DNA from: Dielma fastidiosa | GTDB lineage: Bacteria; Bacillota_I; Bacilli_A; Erysipelotrichales; Erysipelotrichaceae | NCBI RefSeq assembly: GCF_000313565.1 | Contig: NZ_HE578931.1 | Location: forward strand, 26,341 to 90,340 | Direction of reading: 5' to 3' | DNA length: 64,000 nt | Part shown: piece by piece, positions 55,700-64,000 of the stretch | Layout: each line of letters begins with the position of its first letter | How positions within the stretch are numbered: the stretch's first letter is position 1 | Translations under genes and position numbers: made by a program | The notes under the pieces: generated by a model | What the model was told of the DNA's origin: nothing | The model's database searches: none | Seen by the model: only the letters and a program-made list of their open reading frames with translations

Positions 55700-56986
55700 A
55701 TGATTGATATTAAATTGATAAGAGAAAATCCTGATTTAGTAAGAGAAAATATCCGTAAGAAATTTCAGGATTCAAAACTTCCTTTAGTAGATGAAGTTAT
55801 CGCATTGGATATTGAGAACCGTAATACTAAAAAGGAAGCTGAAGCTTTAAGAGCCGAAAAGAATAAGGTGTCAAAGTCTATTGGTGCTTTAATGGCTCAA
55901 GGTAAAAAAGAAGAAGCTGAAGCAATGAAGAAGAAGGTCAGCGAACAAGCAGACCGTCTGAAAGAGTTGGAAGAAAAAGAAGCTGAACTTGGTGAAAAAG
56001 TTAAGAAGATCATGATGACGATTCCTAATATCATTGATCCTAGTGTTCCTATTGGTAAGGATGACAGTGAAAATGTGGAAGTTCAAAGATATGGTGAACC
56101 AGTTGTTCCTGATTTTGAGATTCCTTATCACACAGAAATTATGGAAGCTTTTGATGGTATTGATTTGGACAGTGCTAGAAAAGTAGCCGGTAATGGTTTC
56201 TACTATTTAATGGGCGATATTGCGCGTCTTCACTCAGCAGTTATCTCTTATGCCCGTGATTTTATGATAAACCGTGGTTTCACATATTGCGTGCCGCCGT
56301 TTATGATTAGAAGTAATGTTGTGACTGGCGTAATGAGCTTTGCGGAAATGGATGCAATGATGTATAAAATTGAAGGCGAGGATTTGTATCTGATCGGTAC
56401 AAGTGAGCATTCAATGATTGGTAAATTCATCGATACAATTCTTGAAGAAAAAGAGCTGCCAAAGACTTTAACGAGCTATTCACCTTGCTTCCGTAAGGAA
56501 AAAGGGGCGCATGGTCTTGAAGAACGCGGCGTATACAGAATTCATCAATTTGAAAAGCAGGAAATGATTGTTGTATGTAAGCCTGAAGAAAGTGCTATGT
56601 GGTATGATAAATTATGGCAGAATACCGTTGATCTGTTCAGATCATTAGATATCCCAGTGCGCACATTGGAATGCTGTTCTGGTGATTTAGCTGATTTAAA
56701 AGTTAAATCAGTGGATGTAGAAGCATGGTCACCACGCCAGAAGAAGTATTTCGAGGTAGGCAGCTGTTCCAATTTAGGTGACGCACAGGCTCGTCGTCTG
56801 CAAATTCGTGTTAGCGGTGATAATGGCAAATATTTTGCTCATACATTAAATAATACGGTAGTTGCACCTCCGCGTATGCTGATTGCATTCCTTGAGAATA
56901 ACTTAAACGCTGATGGATCAGTGAACATTCCTGAAGCTTTACAACCTTATATGGGTGGTATGAAGAAGATAGAAAAGAAAAAATAA
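55700..56986 (+). CDS. serS: Seryl-tRNA synthetase
   Basis: A 428-residue class II synthetase. The N-terminal antiparallel coiled coil (about 30-105; EALRAEKNKVSKSIGALMAQ) holds the tRNA arm. Class II motifs: TSEHSMIGKF, CFRKEKGAHGLEERGVYRIHQFEKQEM (motif 2) and NNTVVAPPRMLIAFLEN (motif 3). The ATG at 55700 follows AAGGAGG; the open frame from 55601 runs through the T-box and is not the start. Confidence 0.97.
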   Translation: MIDIKLIRENPDLVRENIRKKFQDSKLPLVDEVIALDIENRNTKKEAEALRAEKNKVSKSIGALMAQGKKEEAEAMKKKVSEQADRLKELEEKEAELGEKVKKIMMTIPNIIDPSVPIGKDDSENVEVQRYGEPVVPDFEIPYHTEIMEAFDGIDLDSARKVAGNGFYYLMGDIARLHSAVISYARDFMINRGFTYCVPPFMIRSNVVTGVMSFAEMDAMMYKIEGEDLYLIGTSEHSMIGKFIDTILEEKELPKTLTSYSPCFRKEKGAHGLEERGVYRIHQFEKQEMIVVCKPEESAMWYDKLWQNTVDLFRSLDIPVRTLECCSGDLADLKVKSVDVEAWSPRQKKYFEVGSCSNLGDAQARRLQIRVSGDNGKYFAHTLNNTVVAPPRMLIAFLENNLNADGSVNIPEALQPYMGGMKKIEKKK

Positions 56987-57002
56987 TGTTTCACGTGAAA
57001 CA
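56987..57002. promoter_or_regulatory. parS site 1
   Basis: TGTTTCACGTGAAACA, a perfect 16-bp palindrome identical to the ParB (Spo0J) binding consensus, just after the serS stop and about 10 kb from oriC. Confidence 0.92.
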
Positions 57003-57006
57003 TATG

Positions 57007-57034
57007 GGAGTGGTTTGATTCACTCCTTTTCTTT
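57007..57034 (+). terminator. serS terminator
   Basis: GGAGTG/CACTCC stem (57007-57012, 57021-57026), then TTTTCTTTT. The stretch 57035-57182 holds nothing I can identify. Confidence 0.75.
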
Positions 57035-57182
57035 TGCATAATTAATTCAATTGGACGTTATAAGTTGATGATATTATTATATTGATTGCCATTCGTATAA
57101 TACTGAATTATGAAGAAAAGCTCTTATGAACTGTCTGCCGTATACTATTTCATGGAATTTGACTAAAATAATCATGAAGCAC

Positions 57183-57211
57183 TTGAAAGAATCACAATTG
57201 TTTAGTATAAT
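57183..57211 (+). promoter_or_regulatory. SRP RNA promoter
   Basis: TTGAAA (57183-57188) and TATAAT (57206-57211), 17 bp apart; predicted start agrees with the 5' end of the RNA fold. Confidence 0.82.
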
Positions 57212-57216
57212 AATAT

Positions 57217-57792
<576 letters not shown>

Positions 57793-57863
57793 ATGTTTCT
57801 TTTTTATTTGGTATGTTATTTCTCAGTGCGATGGAAATCATTTTCTAGCGATATTCTGCTATT

Positions 57864-57888
57864 AATAAGCGCTTATTTTTGATATAAT
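57864..57888 (+). promoter_or_regulatory. Possible dnaX promoter with palindrome
   Basis: TATAAT at 57883-57888 is preceded by a perfect 14-bp palindrome AATAAGCGCTTATT (57864-57877) covering the -35 position. Could be an operator; regulator unknown. Confidence 0.4.
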
Positions 57889-57913
57889 AAAAAGGCAGGA
57901 AAGCAGGTGTTTT

Positions 57914-59605
57914 ATGGCATATAAAGCATTATATCGTACATATCGGCCCACTAACTTTGATGAAGTTGCTGGTCAGCAGCATATCGTTAAAACGCTGCAA
58001 AATGCTGTTAGACAGAATAAAATAGCACATGCTTATTTGTTTTGCGGCCCAAGAGGTACGGGTAAAACAACAATAGCTAAGATATTCGCTAAAGCTATCA
58101 ATTGTGAAGCTGATGATAACAAGCCTTGTTTAAAATGCAGTAACTGTCTTGCTGTTCAAGACGGCAGTCATCCCGATGTTATTGAAATCGACGCTGCCAG
58201 TAATAATGGTGTTGATGAAGTACGTGAATTAATAGAGAAAGTTAAATATGCGCCTTTAAAGGGTAAATATAAAGTTTATATCATAGATGAGGTACATATG
58301 ATGTCAGCAGGTGCTTTTAATGCGCTGCTGAAAACAATTGAGGAACCGCCTGAGCATGTAATCTTTATATTTGCTACTACTGAGCCGCAGAAGGTGCTGC
58401 CAACAATTATTTCTCGATGCCAAAGATATGATTTTACTAAAGTATCGATAAATGATATGAAGCAGCGATTGATTACAGTGCTGAATTATGAAAATATAAA
58501 ATACGATGATGAAGCCATTCGTCTTATCTGCCAATTAGCTGACGGCGGGGTAAGAGATGCATTTAGTATCTTAGATCAGGTTATTGCCTATGCTCAAGAT
58601 GAGGTACAGGTACATCATGTCAATGAAATTTATGGAATCATGACCGTTAAAGAAAAAATAGAACTTCTGCAAATGGTTGGTGATAAGGATGCGTTGAATT
58701 TGATGAATAAAGTATCAGCTCTTATTGAAAAGGGGATTGATATTAAACGCTGTACAATGGATTTGATTGATATTCTGAAAGAAACTGTAATTCATGACTA
58801 TACTCAGGACAGCAGTATGCTGAAAATACTGGCAGATGATGAAATTCATAGTGCTAAGATAAATAAGTCTACAAAAGAACGATTGAAAATGATAGAATAT
58901 CTTATGGACGCGTATGATAAATACCGTTTCGCTGCCAATGTAGGATCTTACTTTGAGGTATGCTTGCTGAATATGATTGAACCAGAAGTACAAACTACTG
59001 TTCAGACGCCAATAAAATCAGAGGAGAGAAAAAATGTTTCACGTGAAACATCAAAACCTGTTCAAACAATTCCAGAGCCTGAAGCGTTCTATATGCCTGA
59101 ACCAGAATTTATGGACATGCCGCAGGAAATTGTGGTTGAAAGAAAAGCAAAACCAATGGTCGTTCGAGAAGCTAAAAGTGCAAAGCCATTAAAAGATGAA
59201 ATGATTCTTCGTTTACTGGTCGGCGCAAATAAAGCTTTTAAACAGGCAGATTCAGATAAAATGAAAGCTCTTGATGATTATTATCATGATCCAGCTTGGG
59301 CTAAAGAAGCAAATCTGCTTCGCGGCAGTAAAATTGTGGCCAGTGGGGAGCAGTATGTAATACTCTCTGTGGACAATCAGGCAATTGCTAATCAGATTAA
59401 TGAATTAGATAGTGATAATAAATTCTTAAGTTTCATGAACTTGGTTTTATCAAAATCTAAAAAGGTATTTGCCATAACAGCTACTCATCAGAGTGAAGTA
59501 ATCAAAGAATTTGTCAGACGTCAAAAAAACGGTACTTTACCAGAACCAATGAGTTTTGAGATAGAAGAAGAAAAAAAACTGAAAAGAGTGATCGAGAGAT
59601 CGTAA
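57914..59605 (+). CDS. dnaX: DNA polymerase III subunits gamma/tau
   Basis: A 563-residue clamp-loader ATPase. LYRTYRPTNFDEVAGQQHIV, Walker A CGPRGTGKTTIAKIFAKA, a zinc module (CEADDNKPCLKCSNC), the DEVHMMS motif and TTEPQKVLPTIISRCQRYDF are seen. After the collar domain a linker (about 360-420) contains a parS site. The C-terminal tau part is shorter than in E. coli. No slippery A-run giving a gamma form was noticed. Confidence 0.96.
   Translation: MAYKALYRTYRPTNFDEVAGQQHIVKTLQNAVRQNKIAHAYLFCGPRGTGKTTIAKIFAKAINCEADDNKPCLKCSNCLAVQDGSHPDVIEIDAASNNGVDEVRELIEKVKYAPLKGKYKVYIIDEVHMMSAGAFNALLKTIEEPPEHVIFIFATTEPQKVLPTIISRCQRYDFTKVSINDMKQRLITVLNYENIKYDDEAIRLICQLADGGVRDAFSILDQVIAYAQDEVQVHHVNEIYGIMTVKEKIELLQMVGDKDALNLMNKVSALIEKGIDIKRCTMDLIDILKETVIHDYTQDSSMLKILADDEIHSAKINKSTKERLKMIEYLMDAYDKYRFAANVGSYFEVCLLNMIEPEVQTTVQTPIKSEERKNVSRETSKPVQTIPEPEAFYMPEPEFMDMPQEIVVERKAKPMVVREAKSAKPLKDEMILRLLVGANKAFKQADSDKMKALDDYYHDPAWAKEANLLRGSKIVASGEQYVILSVDNQAIANQINELDSDNKFLSFMNLVLSKSKKVFAITATHQSEVIKEFVRRQKNGTLPEPMSFEIEEEKKLKRVIERS
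59035..59050. promoter_or_regulatory. parS site 2, inside dnaX
   Basis: A second perfect TGTTTCACGTGAAACA, in the dnaX linker where it encodes VSRET. Same sequence as the site after serS, 2.05 kb away. Confidence 0.92.
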
Positions 59606-59653
59606 CAGATTTATTTGGTGAAGAAAATTTAATTATTAAGGAGGACTAATCAA

Positions 59654-59962
59654 ATGAATATTCAAAGTTTATTGAAACAAGCACAAAAAATGCAGGCTGA
59701 AATCGGAAAAGCTGAAAAAGCACTTAAAGAAAGAAAATACTGCGCATTAGTTAATAATGGTGTTGTACAAGTAGAATGCAATGGGGCATATGAAGTAACA
59801 AAGGTTGAAATTGATGAAACATTGCTGACTGCTGAGAATAAAGAACTTCTTGAAGATATGATTCTTATGGGTGTTAATGAAGCAGTTAAGAAAGCTGTAT
59901 CTGAAAGAGAAGAAGTAATGAACCAATTAACAGGCGGAGTTAAATTACCGGGAGCATTCTAA
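59654..59962 (+). CDS. YbaB/EbfC-family nucleoid-associated protein
   Basis: A 102-residue DNA-binding protein. MNIQSLLKQAQKMQAEIGKAEKALKERK is the family N-terminal helix, and VVQVECNGAYEVTKVEIDETLL the central sheet. Placement between dnaX and recR is highly conserved. AAGGAGGAC precedes the ATG; its stop overlaps the recR start by one base. Confidence 0.95.
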   Translation: MNIQSLLKQAQKMQAEIGKAEKALKERKYCALVNNGVVQVECNGAYEVTKVEIDETLLTAENKELLEDMILMGVNEAVKKAVSEREEVMNQLTGGVKLPGAF

Positions 59963-60558
59963 TGTATCCAGCAATATTTGAAGCCTTAGTTAATAACTTC
60001 AGAAAACTGCCAGGTGTTGGATTGAAAACAGCAGAAAGATATGCGTTTGAATGTTTAAAATGGAATCAAGAAGATACTGATGATTTTATTAAAAATATAA
60101 CTAATGCTAAGAATCAGCTGAGACCCTGTGTGGTATGCGGTAATTTGGCTGAACATGATAAATGTGATATCTGCTCTGATGGACAGCGCGATCAAACAAT
60201 TATTTGTGTTGTAGAGACCATTAAGGATGTAGTCGCAATGGAAAAAACGCAGGAATATCATGGTGTCTATCATGTACTGAATGGTGTGATTTCTACATCA
60301 AAGGGCATAATGCCGGATGATCTGAATATAAATTCACTCATTGAGCGTATTAATGAGGATACAAAAGAAATTATTATTGCCACCAATCCTACCGTAGAGG
60401 GTGAAACAACAGCACTTTATCTATCGAAATTATTAGAAAAGAAAGCTGTAACTGTAACTCGAATTGCGCATGGATTGCCTATGGGCGGCCATCTTGATTA
60501 TGCAGATGAACTCACATTAATAAAGGCTATTGAAGGAAGAAAACAAATTGGACAGTAA
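59962..60558 (+). CDS. recR: Recombination protein RecR
   Basis: A 198-residue repair protein working with RecF and RecO at gaps. LVNNFRKLPGVGLKTAERYAFE is the HhH region; the zinc finger is CVVCGNLAEHDKCDIC; the TOPRIM segment is ICVVETIKDVVAMEKT, ending with TRIAHGLPMGGHLDYADELTL. Length typical. Confidence 0.97.
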   Translation: MYPAIFEALVNNFRKLPGVGLKTAERYAFECLKWNQEDTDDFIKNITNAKNQLRPCVVCGNLAEHDKCDICSDGQRDQTIICVVETIKDVVAMEKTQEYHGVYHVLNGVISTSKGIMPDDLNINSLIERINEDTKEIIIATNPTVEGETTALYLSKLLEKKAVTVTRIAHGLPMGGHLDYADELTLIKAIEGRKQIGQ

Positions 60559-60575
60559 AACTGTCCTTTCTTTTT
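60550..60575 (+). terminator. recR terminator
   Basis: GGACAGT/ACTGTCC stem with a 3-nt loop that contains part of the recR stop, then TTTCTTTTT. Confidence 0.85.
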
Positions 60576-60612
60576 GACTATAATTCTTATATAATTATTG
60601 TAGGTGAGGCGA

Positions 60613-61401
60613 GTGAAAAATAAAAAAGGTTTTACATTAATTGAACTAATTGTTGTAATAGCAATTTTAGGTATATTAGCATTATTCTTAGTGCCATCGT
60701 TTTTAGGTTATACTAAAGATGCACAAAAAGCAACTTGTGAAGCCAATAGACATATTATAGAACGCTCCTATACTTTCTATAAAGCAAAGAGTGCTGAGGA
60801 GATAAAATTGAGTGAATATATTGAAAGTGATGACGGAAAAGAATATCAGGGCAGTAAATGTCCAGCAGGCGGTGTTTATACATATGATGATGCTAACGGC
60901 AAAGTAATATGCAGCATTCATGGAGAAGATGAAGATAAAAACGAGGAAACGGGTGAAGAATCTGGCGATGGTGATAAGTCCGAAGATTCAGACCCGGAAG
61001 AATCAACAACTCCTAAAATTCCTGGAACTGAGTTAGATGTTAATTATGAAAACGTAATATCAGTTGTGAAAGGGGAAGAAATAAAAAAAACACTTCAACC
61101 AGGAACTATCGTAGAAATGAAAGATAGAGATGGCAAAGTTATAAGTTATTATATTGTCAAGAATCCAACTTGGATTGATAATATGAATGGTTCAATATAC
61201 GGATTATTAGAATTAACAAATGAAAAGGCGGTTGTTATTGATGGTATTGGGAAAGAAGCTATAGAAAAAACTTTGGGAACTAATATAAAAGAAGGTCAGA
61301 AAATCTATTATGATGGTAAATATTATATTAATAGACAAAATACAGGAGATACACAAGTTCCGGGAACACCGGGTTCATATTATTGGTTAGAAATAAAGTA
61401 A
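60613..61401 (+). CDS. Type IV pilin-like protein
   Basis: A 262-residue protein with a prepilin signal: short basic leader, then KKGFTLIELIVVIAILGILA. PilD-type peptidase would cut after Gly and methylate Phe; Glu5 is present. The single membrane helix continues as the N-terminal alpha helix. Residues about 110-135 are a low-complexity acidic linker (DEDKNEETGEESGDGDKSED), after which a 130-residue beta-rich domain of unknown type follows. The GTG at 60613 has AGGTGAGG upstream; a GTG at 60604 lies within it. No pilus assembly gene is near. Confidence 0.8.
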   Translation: MKNKKGFTLIELIVVIAILGILALFLVPSFLGYTKDAQKATCEANRHIIERSYTFYKAKSAEEIKLSEYIESDDGKEYQGSKCPAGGVYTYDDANGKVICSIHGEDEDKNEETGEESGDGDKSEDSDPEESTTPKIPGTELDVNYENVISVVKGEEIKKTLQPGTIVEMKDRDGKVISYYIVKNPTWIDNMNGSIYGLLELTNEKAVVIDGIGKEAIEKTLGTNIKEGQKIYYDGKYYINRQNTGDTQVPGTPGSYYWLEIK

Positions 61402-61413
61402 GTAGGTGAAAGT

Positions 61414-62316
61414 ATGGCGTCAATCGTTCATGTAACTGATAAAGATATGATAGAATTTCATCGTCTGAATGGCAATGATTCATTCAATTTTTGGCGCGCT
61501 GGATCTAAAATGAAATTCACTGATTTCAAAGTCGGTGATACACTTTTCTTTCTCGCAAAGGGAAGTGAGCGCAAAAGAGAAAAAGGCATCATTGGATATG
61601 GAAAATGCCGGCAAATCACTTCATGCAGCTTCAATACCATGTGGAGAAAATTTGGTACCTTGAATGGCTATCTTAATAAAAAAAGCTGTGCGGAAGCAAT
61701 CATCAAAGTGAATAAAGATAAAAAAATGCCTGAAAAAATGACATGTATCTTATTGGAAGAAGTCGCATTCTTCAACAGTCCGATATATCTGAGTGAATTC
61801 AATGCTAAGCTTTCTAACAAGCTTGAAAGCTATACTTATATAGATAAGGGAAACCAATGCTTGTCTGAAAAAATAATTATGAAAGCGATGAGCTTCGGTG
61901 TTGATTTATGGACAAGTAAATTGAATGAAGAAGAATTTAAAATTAAATTATATCAAGATGCGATTCGTCAGTCATGTGGTTTTATTTATCAGAAAATTAA
62001 GTTGAATGAGACGAAAATGCTCAAACAATTAATGAGAAAGTACAACGAAGCTAAAACTGGCGAATTTATTAACGGCAGCCAAGCTGATTCTCTTGAATGG
62101 GGCAAAGATACAATTATTAATGTACCAATGCTGGTTAATGATTTTAATAAAATACAGACTATAATTGGCCATATTACGTTATTCAGAAAGATGCTGACAG
62201 ATATCAATCCGGAATATGAAAAAATTATTTTCAGAGTCTTAACGCAGAATATTCAGCCGGATATCGAAACACAGCTTACTTCTCTTAATATCGAATATAA
62301 AAAACTGTCCGATTAG
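61414..62316 (+). CDS. EVE/PUA-like domain protein of unknown function
   Basis: A 300-residue protein. The first about 130 residues resemble the EVE/PUA-like fold that binds modified bases: FNFWRAGSKMKFTDFKVGDTLFFLAKG, then KGIIGYGKC. The second half is helical, with no motif recognised (KLKQLMRKYNEAKTGEF-type segments). AGGTGAAAGT lies before the ATG, 12 nt after the pilin stop, so it is probably cotranscribed with the pilin gene. Its end overlaps the convergent DUF1294 gene by 4 bp. Confidence 0.55.
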   Translation: MASIVHVTDKDMIEFHRLNGNDSFNFWRAGSKMKFTDFKVGDTLFFLAKGSERKREKGIIGYGKCRQITSCSFNTMWRKFGTLNGYLNKKSCAEAIIKVNKDKKMPEKMTCILLEEVAFFNSPIYLSEFNAKLSNKLESYTYIDKGNQCLSEKIIMKAMSFGVDLWTSKLNEEEFKIKLYQDAIRQSCGFIYQKIKLNETKMLKQLMRKYNEAKTGEFINGSQADSLEWGKDTIINVPMLVNDFNKIQTIIGHITLFRKMLTDINPEYEKIIFRVLTQNIQPDIETQLTSLNIEYKKLSD

Positions 62317-62321
62317 GACAG
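62300..62321 (-). terminator. Terminator in the overlap of two convergent genes
   Basis: CTGTCC/GGACAG stem (62305-62310, 62316-62321), five T on the minus strand. It lies within the tail-to-tail overlap. Confidence 0.6.
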
Positions 62322-62573
62322 CAGCTGGTAAAGCAATACAACTTGTAAAACAAATATCACTGGAAAGCCTATCAAAAACTTAGGCTTTCTATTTTTATGA
62401 TGGAAGACAATCATGGCCAATATTGAACCTAAACTGCCGCCGATAATGGCAAGAATAAATAAGGTTTTCTCAGGAATTCGCTGTGTATGTTGTATAGCAC
62501 ATCGTTTATCCCATCCCATGACAAAGAAGGCTGCTATATTAATCAACAAACAATAAATTAAAAATATTTTCAT
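62313..62573 (-). CDS. DUF1294 membrane protein
   Basis: An 86-residue protein with two or three hydrophobic helices. The family pattern is VMGWDKRCA at the first helix end, RIPEKTLFILAIIGGSLGSI and FHHKNRKPKFLIGFPVIF. Function of the family is unknown. It overlaps the end of the CYTH gene by 4 nt (translational coupling). Confidence 0.88.
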   Translation of the reverse strand: MKIFLIYCLLINIAAFFVMGWDKRCAIQHTQRIPEKTLFILAIIGGSLGSILAMIVFHHKNRKPKFLIGFPVIFVLQVVLLYQLLS

Positions 62574-63115
62574 AATTGACTCATTGCCCGCGCAATCTTT
62601 GACGGACAGTTCTCTTCGTAATGCAGTCCGGCAGCCGCAAGAATGTTATTAAATGTCTCAATCCCATTATGATCAGCAGTTAATTCATATTCTATTTCAT
62701 AATCAGTAATGCCATTATATTCATTAATATCAAAACATAATTCCGCAATGCCTGTATCAATTACAGCTCGAGTAGTTCTTAAATTAGTTATCATAACGAT
62801 TTCATCATGAATACCCAATTCATTCAAAAGCTTTTTGATTGATGGTTCATCAAAAACCTTGATAGAATTCTCATTCACAAAACATTCATGCTCCAAATGT
62901 CCGTCAGGATCAGGTGTCTTTAAAGTGAATAAGAATTTATTTTCTTTCTCACGGATACGCATTGCACATTTTAATTGCCGCAGCTGCATATCTTTAGTAT
63001 CGTAGTATGTATTGCATTGCGGAATGAATGTTTTATTAGGGTATAATGCCGATAAGCACTCAAATTGTTCTTTTGTGACTAATAGCTTATATTCTGTTTC
63101 TAAATGATTAATCAT
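62570..63115 (-). CDS. CYTH-domain phosphatase-like protein
   Basis: A 181-residue protein of the CYTH triphosphate-tunnel superfamily. The ExExK signature appears as ETEYK (two of three acidic positions) near residue 6; later come AMRIREKENKFLFTLK and TNLRTTRAVIDTGIAELCFDINEYNGITDYEIEYE, the basic and acidic tunnel walls. Relatives hydrolyse triphosphates such as ThTP or polyphosphate. In Firmicutes the yjbK-type CYTH gene lies near nadK, as here but divergent. Confidence 0.85.
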   Translation of the reverse strand: MINHLETEYKLLVTKEQFECLSALYPNKTFIPQCNTYYDTKDMQLRQLKCAMRIREKENKFLFTLKTPDPDGHLEHECFVNENSIKVFDEPSIKKLLNELGIHDEIVMITNLRTTRAVIDTGIAELCFDINEYNGITDYEIEYELTADHNGIETFNNILAAAGLHYEENCPSKIARAMSQL

Positions 63116-63170
63116 AGAATCACCTCAAAAGGTATGATACAATAGGTAAATAGAAAAAGGAAGTGGCAGC

Positions 63171-63950
63171 GTGAATAAATTTTCAGTAGTAGCTAAAAAA
63201 GATGATTGCTCAAAGCAAATCGAAGAAATTATAATAAATCGCTTAACTGAAGCTGGTTGGCAGGAAGACAGAGAAAAACCTGAACTGATACTCTTTGTAG
63301 GCGGTGACGGCACCTTCCTTTATGCGGCACATAAATATATGCATCTGGAACATGCCGCCTTTGTTGGCATTCATACTGGTACCTTGGGCTTTTTCACCGA
63401 TTATACAAAGGATGAATTAGATATTTGTATTCAGGATATTATCAATCAGCAAGGGGAAACACATGGTGTACCATTATTAAGAGTAGATGTTATCAAAGAA
63501 AATGGTACGCAAAGTGTCTATGCAATCAATGAAATGCGGATTGAAAATGTAATTCAAACCTTGGACTTAGAAGTGATGATAGACGATGAGTTTTTTGAAA
63601 ATTATCGGGGTACTGGTATGTGTGTATGTACGCAAGCAGGCTCGACAGCTTACAATCGTTCTTTAAAAGGTGCGGTAATTGATGAAGGGCTGAATCTGCT
63701 TCAGCTCCATGAAATTACCGGTATCCATCACAGCCTTTATCATTCATTAGGTGTACCTCTGATACTTAATAACCGGCGTGTCATTTCAATGAAAAGCAAA
63801 AATTTTAAATCAGCTATTCTGTGTTACGATCATGAACATATGGAAATAGATGATGTGCTTGAACTTAAGATTTCAATGTGTAAAAAGAAGATTCTATTTG
63901 TGCATTACCGCCAGAACAGCTATTTAAAAAGACTGAGAAATTTATATTAG
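63171..63950 (+). CDS. nadK: NAD kinase
   Basis: A 259-residue enzyme making NADP from NAD and ATP. The catalytic LILFVGGDGTFLYAAHKY (GGDGT) is near residue 45; GIHTGTLGFFTDY and the GTGMCVCTQAGSTAYNRSLKGAVI segment match the NE/D and tyrosine motifs. The GTG start at 63171 has AAAAGGAAG upstream. It is divergent from the CYTH gene with 55 bp between. The last 50 bases of the window hold no recognisable feature. Confidence 0.95.
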   Translation: MNKFSVVAKKDDCSKQIEEIIINRLTEAGWQEDREKPELILFVGGDGTFLYAAHKYMHLEHAAFVGIHTGTLGFFTDYTKDELDICIQDIINQQGETHGVPLLRVDVIKENGTQSVYAINEMRIENVIQTLDLEVMIDDEFFENYRGTGMCVCTQAGSTAYNRSLKGAVIDEGLNLLQLHEITGIHHSLYHSLGVPLILNNRRVISMKSKNFKSAILCYDHEHMEIDDVLELKISMCKKKILFVHYRQNSYLKRLRNLY

Positions 63951-64000
63951 CAAATAAAAAGATCTGCATGTGAAACAGTTTCAGAAGCTATTTCTGATCA

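Overview
The window (about 37% G+C by eye) is a chromosomal segment around the replication origin of a low-GC Bacillota. Gene families and Gram-positive regulatory styles (T-box, guanine riboswitch, LicT/RAT antitermination, lipoprotein YidC, small SRP RNA) fit the Erysipelotrichales, for example a gut Erysipelotrichaceae; this placement is inference. Transcription polarity switches at the origin: most genes to the left are on the minus strand and most to the right on the plus strand, as expected for co-directional replication and transcription.

Left arm, 1-16.7 kb: the end of a GNAT acetyltransferase gene, a BlaI/BlaR1-like sensor pair with twin operators, an MqsR-like toxin with an MqsA-HTH-Panacea antitoxin, and a purine operon purE-K-L-C-M-N-H. 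The purine operon has a guanine riboswitch terminator followed by a second terminator that overlaps a 21-residue leader ORF. An SRAP (HMCES/YedK) gene and guaB follow.

16.7-28 kb: an S41 protease-like lipoprotein, the peroxide-stress pair perR and rubrerythrin, a remnant of an integrative conjugative element (ICE) carrying a sigma-like factor, a MATE-kinase fusion and a 48-aa ORF, small proteins, an FMN/FAD extracellular reductase lipoprotein, galT, and a LysR regulator divergent from an ABC importer operon.

28-46 kb: the ABC importer (ATPase, binding lipoprotein, double permease) ends in a metallo-beta-lactamase-fold hydrolase. An uncharacterised mannose-family PTS operon follows (EIIA, EIIB, fused EIIC-EIID, VOC protein, two BtpA/SgcQ-like proteins, SDR), controlled by a LicR/MtlR-like regulator. 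A 14-bp palindrome lies at the same distance from the -10 of both the regulator and the PTS operon. Then come the conserved origin-flanking genes jag-yidC-rnpA-rpmH, and a glucoside PTS/ChbG/LicT operon lying between rpmH and dnaA with two RAT/terminators and a cre site.

46-64 kb: a bipartite oriC (DnaA-box cluster before dnaA; DnaA boxes plus DnaA-trio repeats between dnaA and dnaN), then dnaA, dnaN, S4 protein, recF, gyrB, gyrA, T-box, serS, ffs (SRP RNA), tadA, dnaX, ybaB and recR. There are two perfect parS palindromes, one after serS and one inside dnaX. The right end holds an orphan type IV pilin-like gene, an EVE/PUA-like protein, a DUF1294 membrane protein, a CYTH phosphatase and nadK. 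No tRNA, rRNA, CRISPR array or intact insertion sequence was seen.
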